Shown piece by piece: positions 10,523-21,944 of a stretch of DNA of 64,000 bases (its first letter is position 1; every line of letters starts with the position of its first letter). The notes beneath the pieces were generated by a model that worked only from the letters and a program-made list of their open reading frames with translations, did no database searches and had not been told where the DNA came from. The DNA is from Euborellia annulipes (lineage: Eukaryota; Arthropoda; Insecta; Dermaptera; Anisolabididae): the NCBI GenBank assembly GCA_023213315.1, contig JAKCPI010005371.1, positions 1 through 64,000 of the forward strand, written 5' to 3'. The position numbers and the translations under genes are program-made.

Positions 10523-10666
10523 TGGTAAAAATAATAATATGGATGACTCCCAGAGGTTAGTACTACTGATGGCAAAGTTGTTTATTGTAATATTTGCATG
10601 AAATCGGTTGAATTCATTAAAAAATAAAAACGCATTGAAAAATTTCTTATAATAGTCAAGTTTTTT

Positions 10667-11338
10667 ACTTTCTCTTACCTACTTATGAATATACAGTAGA
10701 ACGTCGATAAGTTAAACCTCGCTAAGTTCAAAACCTCCGTAAGTTAAAAAATTTTTCAATTCCCTTCCCTTGACAGCGTAAAACCTCTATTACTTAAAGA
10801 ACAAAACCTCTGTAACTTAAACAAATATTTTGAGCATAGCCCTCGATAACTTAAAATAATATTTTGGTGACCTCTATAACTTAAAGTATTTCTTTACATA
10901 TCGAAAAAATAGTTGATGCAAAAAATCAAAATTACATGAAGCAGAAAAAAATTACTGATTTTTTTGAAAATAAATAAAAATTTTCTAAATAAACAAATAG
11001 ATCAAACGAAATTCCTTTTTCACTCACGTGCCCAAAGTCAATAAACCTCGGTACGTTAAAAATTATATTCAATAACCTCTCTAACTTCAACTCTCGATAA
11101 GTAAAAAACTCGATAACTCAAATTTCTAACCGTTTCCCTTGAACTTTAACTTATCGAGGATCTACTGTATATAGAGAGGAAGTATTGGATTCATGTCAAA
11201 AATTCGATGTCGAGATTTTGATGGATATACACGTTTTGAGGTCCCCTGAATGCAAAAAAGTGCTTTTCGAGACATGAACACAACTTTCGATTGCCGAAGG
11301 TAAGAGAAAGTTGTGTGCTGTGCGACAGTCACACCAGA
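10667..11338 (-). mobile_element. Element A, internally deleted, with a nested pogo-like MITE
   Basis: The 3' hairpin, the GGGGACCTC segment and the 5' hairpin are present, but the central body is missing. The 3' hairpin is split by the element at 10694-11167. Confidence 0.75.
10694..11167. mobile_element. pogo/Tigger-like MITE, 474 bp
   Basis: The ends CAGTAGAACGTCGATAAG and CTTATCGAGGATCTACTG are inverted repeats flanked by TA, the target site of Tc1/mariner-pogo elements. The interior repeats degenerate versions of AACCTCGATAACTTAAA many times. There is no transposase, so it must be mobilised in trans. Confidence 0.75.
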
Positions 11339-12084
11339 TTTTTTAGATTTATATTCATAAATTATATTGACTATCAATGATCGAAAGAGATTTATAATCA
11401 TAAATTTCAAAGTTACAAAATTAATTCAATATTTATTTTTATTGAGGCCTTATTAAATAATCAGATCCTCTTATTTTCATTTAAACAAACTATTTAATTT
11501 ATGGTTTATTTTACTAATTCAAAATTTTAATAGAATATATCAATAAAGAATAGAAAACAAAAAAATTGAATGTAAATAGAGAGATTGATATATAGAAATG
11601 CGTAGATCATTATTTGGTAATTTCCATTACAAATTGATATCCAATTAACTGACCAAATCAATTCTGATGAAATTTTTACGTCAGTTGCAGAACAAAACAG
11701 AAAAATAGAATTGGCATGTTTGAAAATCGAAATTCCCCCCTTTATTTATTTATTTATTAGTGAGAGAAAAAAAAAAAATTTTTTTAGGAAATTGAAATAA
11801 AATAAAAAATTGTCTTTATTTATGAAGAATAAATCGTTGCGTACACGACGGTAAAAATATCTCTTTGCATAATAGTGAATGTGATAGAATGATTGGATAA
11901 GTATAGCCAGTAGCAGCCAAATGCTCTGACTGCAGGTTTCTAATCCAGCGGATTATTAATATATTTTACTTATCTGTAACCATCTATAAGATTTCATACA
12001 AGGGTTTTTAACAATACAATATTCAATATAAGCATAGAGACCCTCACAAAGCATTAAACACTTGCCTGTTTTAATAAAAAAAAA
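11339..12084. other. Gap, no gene
   Basis: AT-rich single-copy-looking sequence with a TTTA run near 11741. I see no coding region or known repeat. Confidence 0.35.
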
Positions 12085-12212
12085 TCTGGTGTGACTGTCG
12101 CACAGCACACAACTTTCTCTTACATTCGGTAATCAAAAGTTGTGTTCTGTGCTTGTCACACCAGATTTTTCGTGTCGACATATATTTAGTTTCCGCCGAT
12201 ATATTAGAATTC

Positions 12213-12255
<43 letters not shown>

Positions 12256-12927
12256 TTCACACTTTTTTTCTCATTCACACTCACACTCACACACACATTC
12301 ACACAGTCTTTTCGGCAGCTCAGGCCATTTAAGACTTTAGACGATATCCGTTATTAATAAATATACATATATGGGGTCCAGGCATTCTTATTTAAGCCAT
12401 TTGGTATCCAATTGGCTTAAATAAAATCATCGGACTGCCTGGGGTCCGAACCCGCGACGTTTGGTATATGAGGTTAGCACGCTAACCTCTACGCCATGCC
12501 CCGAGGGCAGAATTCAAGATGTAAAATTTAAAAGTATGAATATAAATATTTATATTTTGTTATCATGGCAACTATCTTCTCTATGAAGTTCAAGAGCAAA
12601 GTGGTCTTCAAAAGATTTAAATGGCAAAATGAGAATATACATTTTAAAGAGCATCTAATAAATAATTGATTTTTGAATTTGAATCAAAATCGTTGAAGCA
12701 AATTTTGAGAAAATCGAAAAAACTGAAAAATTACATCAGTAAAGTACTAGTACTTTTTCGTCGATTTTGATTAAAACCTTATTTTCACGCTCCAGGAGGG
12801 TACAAAACTTAAATATATTCAGGGGACCTCAAAACGTGTATATCCATCAAAATCTCGACATTTTTGACATGAATCCAATACTTTCTCTCTCTATATATAT
12901 TACATATATACATAGGTAAGAGAAAGT
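12085..12927 (+). mobile_element. Element A, full copy split by a SINE-1
   Basis: The 5' hairpin and body start are separated from the rest by a SINE-1 at 12218-12508. The microsatellite segment is deleted, but the 3' hairpin is present. Confidence 0.8.
12218..12508 (-). mobile_element. SINE-1 copy with 12-bp target duplication
   Basis: The exact repeat AGAATTCAAGAT flanks the copy (12206-12217 and 12509-12520). A long T run (A-tail on the minus strand) lies at its left. This is direct evidence that SINE-1 moves by target-primed retroposition, and it fixes the SINE 5' end at GCCCTCGGGG. Confidence 0.9.
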
Positions 12928-13156
12928 GAAATTATACATGTGCACAAATCTGTGCCGCAACAACAATGACAACTTTGGGCCTAATTAGTTTATAAGCCTA
13001 CAAGGACTGAGAATGGACGAATAAAATTTTGTCCGAAACGTCTCCCTTTCGGAATTTGGCATCCAAAGGCTCTATTTGCTCCACCCGTTCTTGCTCCTAT
13101 ACATCTAATATACAATATACATATATATGCATGAAACGTACTACTAACCCTTAGGC

Positions 13157-13372
13157 GGCAATGGCCAAGCCGGCTAAGCTTAGGATTACGGAGTCCGAAG
13201 TCTCAACACGACTCGGGTTCGGATCCAGCTTGCCGCAAATAATTCAACCATCCTGTCGAAGTCTCCTCTTAGGGTAGGTAGGGGGATAGCCCCACCGTGG
13301 TATCACAAAGGGCCTAATTGGCCTAAGTGTGTTCCCCTCTCTGGGAACGGCCACTTCAACCTAACCTAACCT
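13157..13372 (+). mobile_element. SINE-2 (tRNA-derived) with 11-bp target duplication
   Basis: The head GGCGGCAATGGCCAAGCC and a box B-like GGGTTCGGATCCAGC resemble a tRNA with a long variable arm (Ser/Leu type). The closing TTGCCGC could pair with the start. The tail ends in CCTAA units (13358-13376). AACCCTTAGGC flanks it at 13146-13156 and 13373-13383. Confidence 0.75.
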
Positions 13373-13403
13373 AACCCTTAGGCTGCTTTCACATTATACG
13401 TTT

Positions 13404-13531
13404 TTGGCCAAAAAGTACTAGTACTTTACCGATGTACTTTTTCAGTATTTTTTTCTATTTCCTCAAAATTCGCTCTAATCATTTTGATTAAAATTCATTA
13501 ATCACTTACTTTTAGATGATCTTTAAAATGT
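13404..13531 (-). mobile_element. Element A fragment
   Basis: Only the body segment around AGTACTAGTACT and the ATCTTTAAAATG part remain. It is cut off by the adjacent mariner sequence. Confidence 0.6.
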
Positions 13532-13870
13532 AACGCAGGTCAATAAGTCCGTGATTTTTGAATAAAACTCGGGTTTTTGGATGACAAATTATTTATTTAT
13601 TTTTTTCAAAGTAGTCTCCATTGAGCTCTATACACTTTGTCCAACGTTTCTCCAAATTTTTTTATCCCTTCCAAAAAATAAGATTTGTCGAGGGGATCAA
13701 AATCGTTGGAGTCAAATCTCTTTCCGCAGAGCCATTTTTTCAGGTTTCGAAACAAGAAATAGTCACTCGGGGCTATATCCAGAGAATAGGGCGGATGAGG
13801 GAACAATACGTATCCCAATTCATGGAATTTTGCCACGGAAACTGTACATGTGTGCACCCTTGCATTGTCT
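13532..13870 (-). pseudogene. mariner transposase relic, C-terminal part
   Basis: The minus strand encodes the C-terminal part of a mariner transposase. It has the motif HPPYSLDIAPSDYFLF, whose last aspartate lies in the D34D catalytic triad, followed by FRNLKKWL and a KSYFLEGIKK segment. The outer end GGTCAATAAGTCC near 13538 looks like a mariner terminus. The N-terminal two thirds are missing, so it is dead. Confidence 0.8.
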
Positions 13871-14663
13871 TACATTGTCTTCTCAAATCACTAGATATTC
13901 TGCTATTAATGGATGTCAAACAAATACTAAAAATATAAAGAAAAACCCTGTCTATATATTGGTATTATTTTTAATTACAAATCAAACATCAAAAAAAAAA
14001 AAAAAATTGTTTCGTTTCAAACTTACATATTCAAACATACAGATCCGAACATACATTAGGTACATATCCTGTAGATAGGGGTTAATTAATCCCTTAACAA
14101 TTTCCCTTCAGTGTCTGATAATTCAATTGATTTATGGAATTATATTTATAGATTTATAAAATAGTTGATTTCCCTCTGGACGCATGATACCCAATCATTG
14201 AATATCCATTTGGAAACCAAAGAGCAAATGGTCCTAAACCCTCGATATCATATCTCTCTCTCTATCTAAGGGAGAAAGAGAGAAAAATGAACTATCATTG
14301 AGGGCTCTGCGTTATGTGCCACATAAAATATCAACTGCTCACTTTCTGATAAACTTTTTACATTTTTTTATTTAATAATAATCGATTAATTTTTTTTTTT
14401 TTTTTTTTTTAACCCGTTTCATGTTTTAGTAACTTTCTCTTACCTATAGCCTATGCAATTTATAATTTGTATACTGAATGTTCCTATGTATTGACGAGAA
14501 TGGCGTCAGCCAAGGAAAATAAAACAAAAGCAGATTTACTTGTTTTTAAACAATAGCTGCCTTTGCCCTCTGGACCCCCCTCAACTGGCTAGGGTCCTCC
14601 TGGGGCGGACCCTCGCCTTTTCTTAATTATGAAAAAAAATTTCCATCATAAGAGTGAAAAAAA
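13871..14663. other. Gap with a GC-rich repeat at its end
   Basis: Mostly AT-rich. A stretch at about 14560-14630 (CTCTGGACCCCCC to TTTCTTAATTATG) matches 58272-58345 and is an unnamed dispersed repeat. Confidence 0.4.
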
Positions 14664-15332
14664 TCTGGTGTGACTGGCGCACAGCACACAACTTTCTCTT
14701 ACCTTCGGTAATCGAAAGATGTGTTCTGTGCTTGTCACACCAGATTTTTTGTGTCGAAATATATTTAGTTTCCGCCAATATATTAGAAATTTAAGATGTT
14801 AAAATTATAAACATGGGAAAATATTTATATTTTGTTACCATGGCAACCATTTCTCCTATCTTTCCTATGAAGCACAAGAGTAAAGTGTGCTTCAAACAAT
14901 TTTGAGGGCAAAACGAGAATATACATTTGAAAGAGCATCTAAAAAATAATTGATTTTTGAATTTTAATCAAAATCGTTAGAGCGAATTTTGAGAAAATCG
15001 AAAAAAACTGAAAAAGTACATCAGTAAAGTACTAGTACTCTTTGGCCGATTTTGATTAAAAGCATATTTTTCCGGTCCCGGAGGGTGTTTAACTTAAATA
15101 TAAAATTTCAACCTCCTAGCTCAATTCCTTCATGCTTAAAATTGAACACACACACACACACACAGACACACACACACACACACATACAGACCATGTCGCG
15201 AAAACCACTTTTTGGATTCAGGGGACCTCAAAACGTGAAGATCCATCAAAATCTCGACATCGAATTTTTGACATGAATCCAATACTTTCTCTCTCTATAT
15301 ATATTAACATATATATAGAGGTAAGAGAAAGT
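14664..15332 (+). mobile_element. Element A, full-length copy with CA repeat
   Basis: All parts are present from the 5' hairpin to the 3' hairpin. The central microsatellite is (CA)n at about 15145-15185. Confidence 0.85.
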
Positions 15333-15351
15333 AAAAAATTATCATTACTAT

Positions 15352-16018
15352 TCCAAATCAGTGCCTGCTTGATGATTTATTTACATTCATAGAATACAAA
15401 AATATATATAATTCGTTAATGTCCATCTGTCTGTCTGTCATGCTCTATTTAGGCAACTTTCCGTTGGAATTTTGAAATGAAATTTTATATGCATAAAGAG
15501 GACCTTCTCGGGATTACAAGAAAATTATTTTCATCCTGAAATTCATATAACTTTTTGAGTTATTATTTTTTAAAGTTACGATTTCTCCCAAAGGAATTGT
15601 ATAGGGAAATATTAATGTATTCTTTTCATTTGTATATATGAAATGTATGTATGAATGTAAACAATCCCTTAAGCAGGCATTGGATTGGAATGGAATAATA
15701 ATTTTTTTTTTTTTATTTTTCATAATTAAGAAGAAAGGGCGAGGCCCTCGGGGCTTGGTGTAGAGGTCAGCGTGCTAACCTCGTTTACCAAACGTGGCAG
15801 GTTCGGATCCCAGGCAGTCCAGTCCCTATACATTTCCTTTGGGAGAAATTGTAACTTTAAGAATTAATAACTCAAAAAGTTATAGAAATTTCGGGATGAA
15901 AATAATTTTCCTGTAATCCCGAGAAGGTCCTCTTTATACATATGTTTCAAAATTCCAACGGGAAGTTGCCTAAATAGAGCGTTACAGACGGACATTAGCG
16001 AATTATATGAATAGATAG
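15352..16018. repeat. Repeat C copies in head-to-head arrangement, with a SINE-1 fragment
   Basis: Repeat C starts CAATCCAGTGCCTGCTTGAG and ends in GACAGACAG and TATATA runs. Here a plus-strand start (15352-15410), a minus-strand copy (about 15411-15700) and a plus-strand copy (15821-16018) follow each other. Other copies are at 59039 and 61493. No coding frame is seen. Confidence 0.65.
15744..15820 (+). mobile_element. SINE-1 fragment (tRNA head)
   Basis: Only the tRNA-like head, up to CAGGCAGTCC, is present, directly followed by Repeat C. Confidence 0.75.
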
Positions 16019-16310
16019 ATGGGAAAATATTTATATATTTTGTTACCATGGAAACCATTTCTTCTATCTTTCCTATGAATTAGAAGAGTAAAGTGATCTT
16101 CAAAAAACTTTGAGAGCAAAATGAGAATATACATTTTAAACGGCATCTAAACAATAATTGATTTTTCAATTTTAATCAAAATCGTTTGAGCGAATTTTAA
16201 GAAAATCGAAAAAAAACTGAAAAGTACATCAGTAAACTACTAGTACTCTTTGGCCGATTTTGATTAAAAGTTTATTTTCACCCCTATATATATAAGAGAA
16301 ATTAATTTAA
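16019..16310 (+). mobile_element. Element A fragment
   Basis: The body from AAAATATTTATA past the CTAGTACT palindrome to a short 3' remnant is present. Both hairpins are missing. Confidence 0.65.
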
Positions 16311-16347
16311 AGAATATAATAGTGGTCTAGTTAGTTACAGTTTAGGG

Positions 16348-16850
16348 CAGTGTTTCCCAACCTTTTCTGTGGCCTTCTCCACTTAAATCTTTTTAAAATT
16401 TGCCTTATGCCTTACCGCCCCCCCCCCCAACATATACCTAATTTCTAATATTTGAATGATAGGTTCTAGGAATAAATCACTAGGAAATTATTGAGCAAAC
16501 CAAACATGTATGTGGGCCCTTGAACACAAAGGTTCTTAGTGCAATTTTATATGTTTTGAGTAAATCAAAGTTAAAGTTTTAAAAACATCCACTTGATCTG
16601 TTAGTTGGTGAAGGAGCGCTTCGCTGAATCAATTATTTCTCACTGATGTAAATGATTTTGGGCGTTTAATCTAACATGAATATTTTTTTTTTGAATTTAG
16701 TAGGTATGCATTAATATCATTTGTCTTGGTTTCTCGTAAATTTTTCTTGTTATAAATTCAATTTAAACTTGTTATTTTTGTAATTTTTTTTCTTGTCATT
16801 ATGTTAAACGTAAGAGAACGTCTCTCTTCCCTAGGCTCTTGTTGGAATAT
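16348..16850 (+). mobile_element. hAT-like element end and AT-rich body
   Basis: It starts CAGTGTTTCCCAACC, a typical hAT terminus, followed by a C-run. The other end is not found. Confidence 0.45.
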
Positions 16851-16863
16851 TATTAATATCAGG

Positions 16864-17045
16864 GACGCAGGAACGAATTTGAATCAGGGGGGGGGGCAAT
16901 TTTTTTTAGATAATTAAATTAATATGTTCAAATAGTATAAAACAAAAACAAATCTACTATAAAGCTTTAAAAATTTTAAATAAAATCACAATAAAATTAA
17001 AATTTTAAAAAATTTTCAAGTGATTTTATCAAAAATTTTTTTTCC
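16864..17045 (+). mobile_element. Truncated copy related to the 1148-5029 hAT
   Basis: CAGGGACGCAGGAACGAATT followed by GAATCAGGGGG matches the left end at 1148. The next bases (AAATCTACTATA) match the inverted right-end region near 4675. Only an end survives. Confidence 0.6.
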
Positions 17046-17063
17046 TCTTTCAATTTTTTTATT

Positions 17064-17740
17064 CTGTGCTTGTCACTCCAGATTTTTCGTGACGACATAT
17101 ATTTATTATTATACTTGCGTGGCTGTATATAAAATCGTTCGTAATAGGAAGAGGTTAGCAGCCAAATAAAAAGAGCCTCTATTATTGAATAAACTCTTTA
17201 ATCCGGACGTTTCGGCATAGGTTCACTCTGCCATCATCAGCCTTCCAAGCTAGAAGTCATCAAACATTCACATAACATTTCATTATTATAACATGGCAAT
17301 TACATTAATATTTACAGTATAAAAGTGTTACATGTATTACTCTCTTGTCCGCCACTTGATGGTATTTAACGTTGTCCAATATTCACTGACTAAATGCATT
17401 GGTAATATCAATCAATTGTATTATTTACTCCAGACAACTCTATTATTAATGTTCAATATATGTCTATTTGAGACTTATGTACTGTAAGTAATACATGTAA
17501 CACTTTTATACTGTAAATATTAATGTAATTGCCATGTTATAATAATGAAATGTTATGTGAATGTTTGATGACTTCTAGCTTGGAAGGCTGATGATGGCAG
17601 AGTGAACCTATGCCGAAACGTCCGGATTAAAGAGTTTATTCAATAATAGAGGCTCTTTTTATTTGGCTGCTAACCTCTTCCTATTACGAACGACATATAT
17701 TTATTTTCCGCCGATATATTAGTAATTGAGATTGTCATAC
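17064..17740 (+). mobile_element. Element A fragment split by fold-back 2
   Basis: The 5' hairpin second arm and GACATATATTTATT continue as TTCCGCCGATATATTAG after the inserted element. Confidence 0.65.
17108..17690 (-). mobile_element. Penelope-like fold-back element 2, 205-bp arms
   Basis: Arms 17137-17341 and 17487-17691 are inverted repeats that I found to match throughout. The flanking duplication is CGACATATATTTATT (17093-17107 and 17691-17705). The 29-bp single-copy tail lies on the left (17108-17136). Its reverse complement contains TTATATACAGCCACG, like the tail at 4246. Each arm has CTGATGA, helix GGCA/TGCC, then GAAAC (17209-17240 minus, 17588-17619 plus). The near-identical arms suggest a recent insertion or ongoing gene conversion. 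Confidence 0.75.
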
Positions 17741-18425
17741 CTACAAATTAATAATCCATTTTAAAGAATATAAAATTCTAGTAATGCTATCTAAATAAAT
17801 CATTCTCTTTTTCGCCCCTCCCCCCAACTTATATAATATGCTAATGTTCAATTAAAAAGCAATTTATTTGCATCCCTTATTGTTTACGATGGCTTTAAGA
17901 TTTAGAAGAGAGAGAAAAACTGTGCAAGTTCAATAGATTTTATTTAATTGAATCTCTTCCCTATATTCTATCTGCATGACCCTCCTCTTCGTTTTGTTAG
18001 AAGGAAATTAGTAGGTATTAAAGACCAAGTTTGGTCCCTCGTCCTCTCAGCCAGGGGGGGGAGGGGCGCCCTTCCCGAGGGGGTGGGCTGACTTCCGAAA
18101 TGAAATTTTAACACGCCTCGCTTCATCGACCGAGTTCATAAATTCTCAAAACTCGTTATAAAATATATTATAAGGGGATAAATACTCGGTGTATATGGGG
18201 GACCATAATTTGTTAATGAGAGGGTGAAAAAGGTCCTGAATGAATGAATGAATGTTTGTTTGATAAGACATAATCATATAAAATATATACTTACACTAAT
18301 AAAAAAAAATATAATTACTTTACTTTCTTTTATGTCTATGAACATGATGTGTTTAGATATCATAGTATTGTAATCATAAAAAAATTTTACCTCGAGATTT
18401 TGATAATTGGTGCAATTTGAAAAAA
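17741..18425. other. Gap, no gene
   Basis: AT-rich sequence with a G-run block near 18050-18085. No element boundary is recognised. Confidence 0.3.
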
Positions 18426-18793
18426 TCTGGTCTGACTAGCCACAGAGCACACAACTTTCTCTTACCTTCGGTAATCGAAAGTTTTGTTCTGTGCTTGTCA
18501 CACCAGATTTTTCGTGTCGACATATATTTAGTTTCTCCCGGAATATATTAGAATTCAAGATGTAAAATTTATAAACAGGGGAGAAATTTTATTCACAGAC
18601 AGATAGACCATGTCGCTACCAAAAAAAGAGTTAAGGGTGAGTTTAAATGAGATTTTTTAAGGGAAAACCATTTGTTTTTGGATTCAGGGTACCTCAAAAC
18701 GTGTATATCCATCAAAATCTTGACATCGAATTTTTGACAGAAATTCAATACTTTCTCTCTATTTATATTAACATATATAGAGTAAGAGAAAGT
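18426..18793 (+). mobile_element. Element A, internally deleted
   Basis: The 5' hairpin joins directly to the ACAGACAGATAGACC segment and the 3' hairpin. The central body is deleted. Confidence 0.75.
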
Positions 18794-19571
18794 AAAAATT
18801 TAATTTACATAGTGTGTTTAAAAATATTTTATCGCCCGAATTCTTCATATATCCAAATATTTTGTTATATCTTATTCCAGAATTAATTTAAACTCAACTT
18901 TTTCATGTCGAATAAAAAAAAAAAAAAAAATCATTAAATGAATTTTTTATTTATTTAATAAAGTTTTTTCTATTCTAATAGCTTTGAAAATACCAGAAAG
19001 TCTTAAAAAAGCAATATTCAAAAGCTATAAATTTAATTAATTAAATAAATAATAAAATTAAAGCGCATTCCCACCCCCGCCCCTTCCTTTTTCGGGAGAA
19101 AAGGATTGGAGGGAGGAGGGGGGGGGGTATTAGACTGACTTTAATAATAGCGCCCTCATAAAATTCCAGTTTAATTAATTATTTTATATAACATATTTGA
19201 TAAAATTTCTGTGTGTGTGCTTTTTTCTCTCTCTTTATGTCATTCATCGTGAGATTCAAACTTTTAAGTAAATTCTAATACTTTGAGTATGAATTCTGGT
19301 CTCTCGGCACATTTTATTAGTAGAAGACATGTGTGAGGTTGAATTTAATAAGGGAGCGTCGTAAAGTCCACTTTTTAGACAGGGAAACGACGAGAGGGGG
19401 GGAGAAGCTAATAAGTATCATCCAGGATTAGATATGAACCAAGAAATTTTATTTATTTCTTTAATTTTCTTTAAATGATAAATGCAAAATACCTAGTAAG
19501 GTGGACTAAAAATGTTTTTTAAGCACAAGATTAACAAAAATAACTATTTTTTAAAGAATAAAACAATTTTG
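18794..19571. other. Gap, no gene
   Basis: AT-rich, with A-runs and a G-run near 19110-19127. I see nothing supportable. Confidence 0.3.
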
Positions 19572-19965
19572 ACTTTCTCTTACATATAGGCCCTATATAT
19601 AGAGAGAAAGTAATGGATTCATGTCAAGATTTTGATGGATATACACGTTTTGAGGTCCCTGAATCAAAAAAGTGGTCTGTCTGTGAACAAAATATCTCAA
19701 GAACGAAAAGAGCTATGAGGTTGAAATTTTATATTTAAATAAGGTACCCCCCTGGGACGTGACACAAAGCTTTTAATCAAAATCGGCCAAAAAGTACTAG
19801 TACTTTACTGATGTAATTTTTCAGTTTTTTTCGATTTTCTCAAAATTCGCTCTAACGATTTTGATTAAAATTCAAAAATCAATTATTTTTTAGATGCTCT
19901 TTCAAATGTATATTCTCATTTTGCCCTCACAATTGTTTGAAGACCACTTTATTCTTATAGCCTCA
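19572..19965 (-). mobile_element. Element A, 3' two thirds
   Basis: The 3' hairpin, GACAGACC segment and AGTACTAGTACT core are present. The 5' hairpin is missing. Confidence 0.7.
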
Positions 19966-20123
19966 GTAGCCGAAATTAAATAAAAAAAAAAAGTTCATTT
20001 GGCCCGCCTACGTAAAAGATGAATTGGTACAACCAGGGGCGTAGTCAGAAAGGAGGGTGAGGTTTCGAAAAACTCCAACGATTGACACTTCACTTCCCCA
20101 AATGAACAAATTTTATACAATAA

Positions 20124-20436
20124 CAATTAGGACTTTTGCTGGATCATATACATATAGAAGGAACCGGAGAATAAAACCAGCCGTTAGTGGACGCCTCTCA
20201 CATCAATTTACTTCGTAAATATTTCGACCGGCATCACGCCTGGTCATCATCAGTACAAAAAAAAATGATTTTCGGAGGGCCCGTGTCAACTAATATGTTA
20301 AAAATAATTTCTTAGAAAAAATCATTTTTTTTTGTACTGATGCTGACCAGGCGTGATGCCGGTCGAAATATTTACGAATATAATTGATGTGAGAGGCGTC
20401 CACTAACGGCTGGTTTTATTCTCCGGTTCCTTCTAT
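20124..20436 (-). mobile_element. Penelope-like fold-back element 3
   Basis: Flanked by ATTTTATACAATAA at 20110-20123 and 20437-20450. The inverted arms begin at about 20154. A tail of about 30 bp lies on the left. The hammerhead-like cores are at 20221-20253 (minus) and 20337-20368 (plus), with helix GACC/GGTC. The right core reads CTGATGC instead of CTGATGA, while the left keeps CTGATGA. Confidence 0.7.
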
Positions 20437-20469
20437 ATTTTATACAATAATATTTTTTTTTTTTTTGGA

Positions 20470-20566
20470 CCGACGACCTAGCCCACTGCGAAAGCGAAAA
20501 GTTCTGAATCGAGACCAGGGTGTGTAATTAAACCTAACCTCGTCTCACAAATTCATCTTATCTTAA
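20470..20566 (+). repeat. SINE-3-like relic
   Basis: The segment from CTAGCCCACTGCG to CTCGTCTCACAAATTC resembles 45165-45300, with a degenerate box B (TCTGAATCGAGACC). Confidence 0.4.
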
Positions 20567-20973
20567 ACGATTGATTGACTAATTTACCTTCTAATGGACG
20601 TTTAAAAAAAATCTCAGCTTTTTTAAACAAAATTCTAAGCAGTTTATTATTATTATTTGTAATAGCGTTTAAAATTTCAATACTAATTTTTCGCACTATC
20701 CTATTTATTTACTTATTTTTTAAGATTTCATGGCAAGGCGGAGGATTTTCTTCCTCTCTGGTCCTGGTTAAAACAAAAAAAAAAAAAGATATAATCTCGA
20801 ATCCACTTGGCCAGCAATTAAAAAAAAAAAAAAAACCGTTGATTCTCAAAAAGGAAATTTTATATGTTAATTTTTTCTATAGTAACTTGTCGAGAAATCG
20901 TTATATAATCTTTTTTGAGAGATTTCAAATATTATTAATTAGTTTTATAATCAATTTTTCGTTTGGCATTATT

Positions 20974-21014
<41 letters not shown>

Positions 21015-21944
21015 GGACCTAAGACATTTTGAACTGCGACCATTAGTTGATCTTTTGTTCAATCCTTTGTTGTCCAATATTTGTCCTTAGAATAGACCCG
21101 CCCCTTTTACCAGGGCCAGTATATTCTTTGGAGAGGCTTTTGATATTTCCTCAGGTTTTATTTCAGCCCTTTCGAAAATTAGCCTTAGTTGACGGGTTCG
21201 TTTGGCATTCATTTGACTGTCCTGAAAAGAATTCGTAATATTATATCTACAAGAAAATAAAATTTTGATTTTTTTCTTCCTTCCGTAAAAACTTTAATAT
21301 TTATTTATTTAAAAATTCCATCGATTTAAACAGAAATCGAACCAATAAATTCAAAACTTGTAAGTAGGGATAATTTTTTTTTAGTTTTTGTAACAAAATT
21401 CCTCATCATGAGTTAGAAACTTGTTACTAACTAATATTTAAGCTACTTCTAAAATCCTATCCCCCCTCCCCCTCTTTCTTTCACCCTCTAAACACCCTTA
21501 ATCAGACCAAAAAAAAAAAATAAATCACTTTCACTTAAAGTTTTTCAACTTAAAAGTTTTCTTAAAGTAAGAAAAGAAAGGGAGAAAGAAATCCCCCCCC
21601 CCCCATCTCTCCCTCTCTATTAAAAAGCACGAAAGATAGCTCTTCTAATAATTGTATTAGACATTCAATTCTAAATCTAACAATTATGCTCGTCGTTTTC
21701 TTAAAATATTTTGATTGTTTTGTAACATTTCCACAGGGAGCATGTCTTTTTAAAGGAGATTATTTCCTTTATATATAGAAGAGACTTTAAAAACGTGTAT
21801 TTCTCTTGAAAATTCATTTTATGCGTGCGCGATAATTTTTTTTATTTAAAAAATAAATCAAAATATTTTATTTATTGATAATGGGATACCAATCAATTTA
21901 AATAATTAGGGACGGGGTATAAATGGCATCCGATGCCGAAAAAA
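20567..21944. other. Gap, low complexity, no convincing gene
   Basis: Very AT-rich, with A-runs and an (ATT)n tract at about 20970-21013. An open frame of 171 codons at 20575-21090 is driven by composition. There is no domain. Moderately GC sequence at 21060-21240 is unassigned. Confidence 0.4.

Noticed and set aside
13358..13376. Interstitial telomere
   Set aside because: Only about three CCTAA units, at the end of a SINE within its target duplication.
13581..14078. Plus-strand 165-codon frame
   Set aside because: Antisense shadow of the mariner transposase relic plus AT-rich flank.
20575..21090. Open frame of 171 codons
   Set aside because: It consists of low-complexity Ile/Leu/Lys runs over A/T and ATT repeats, with no domain or codon pattern. 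Composition explains it.
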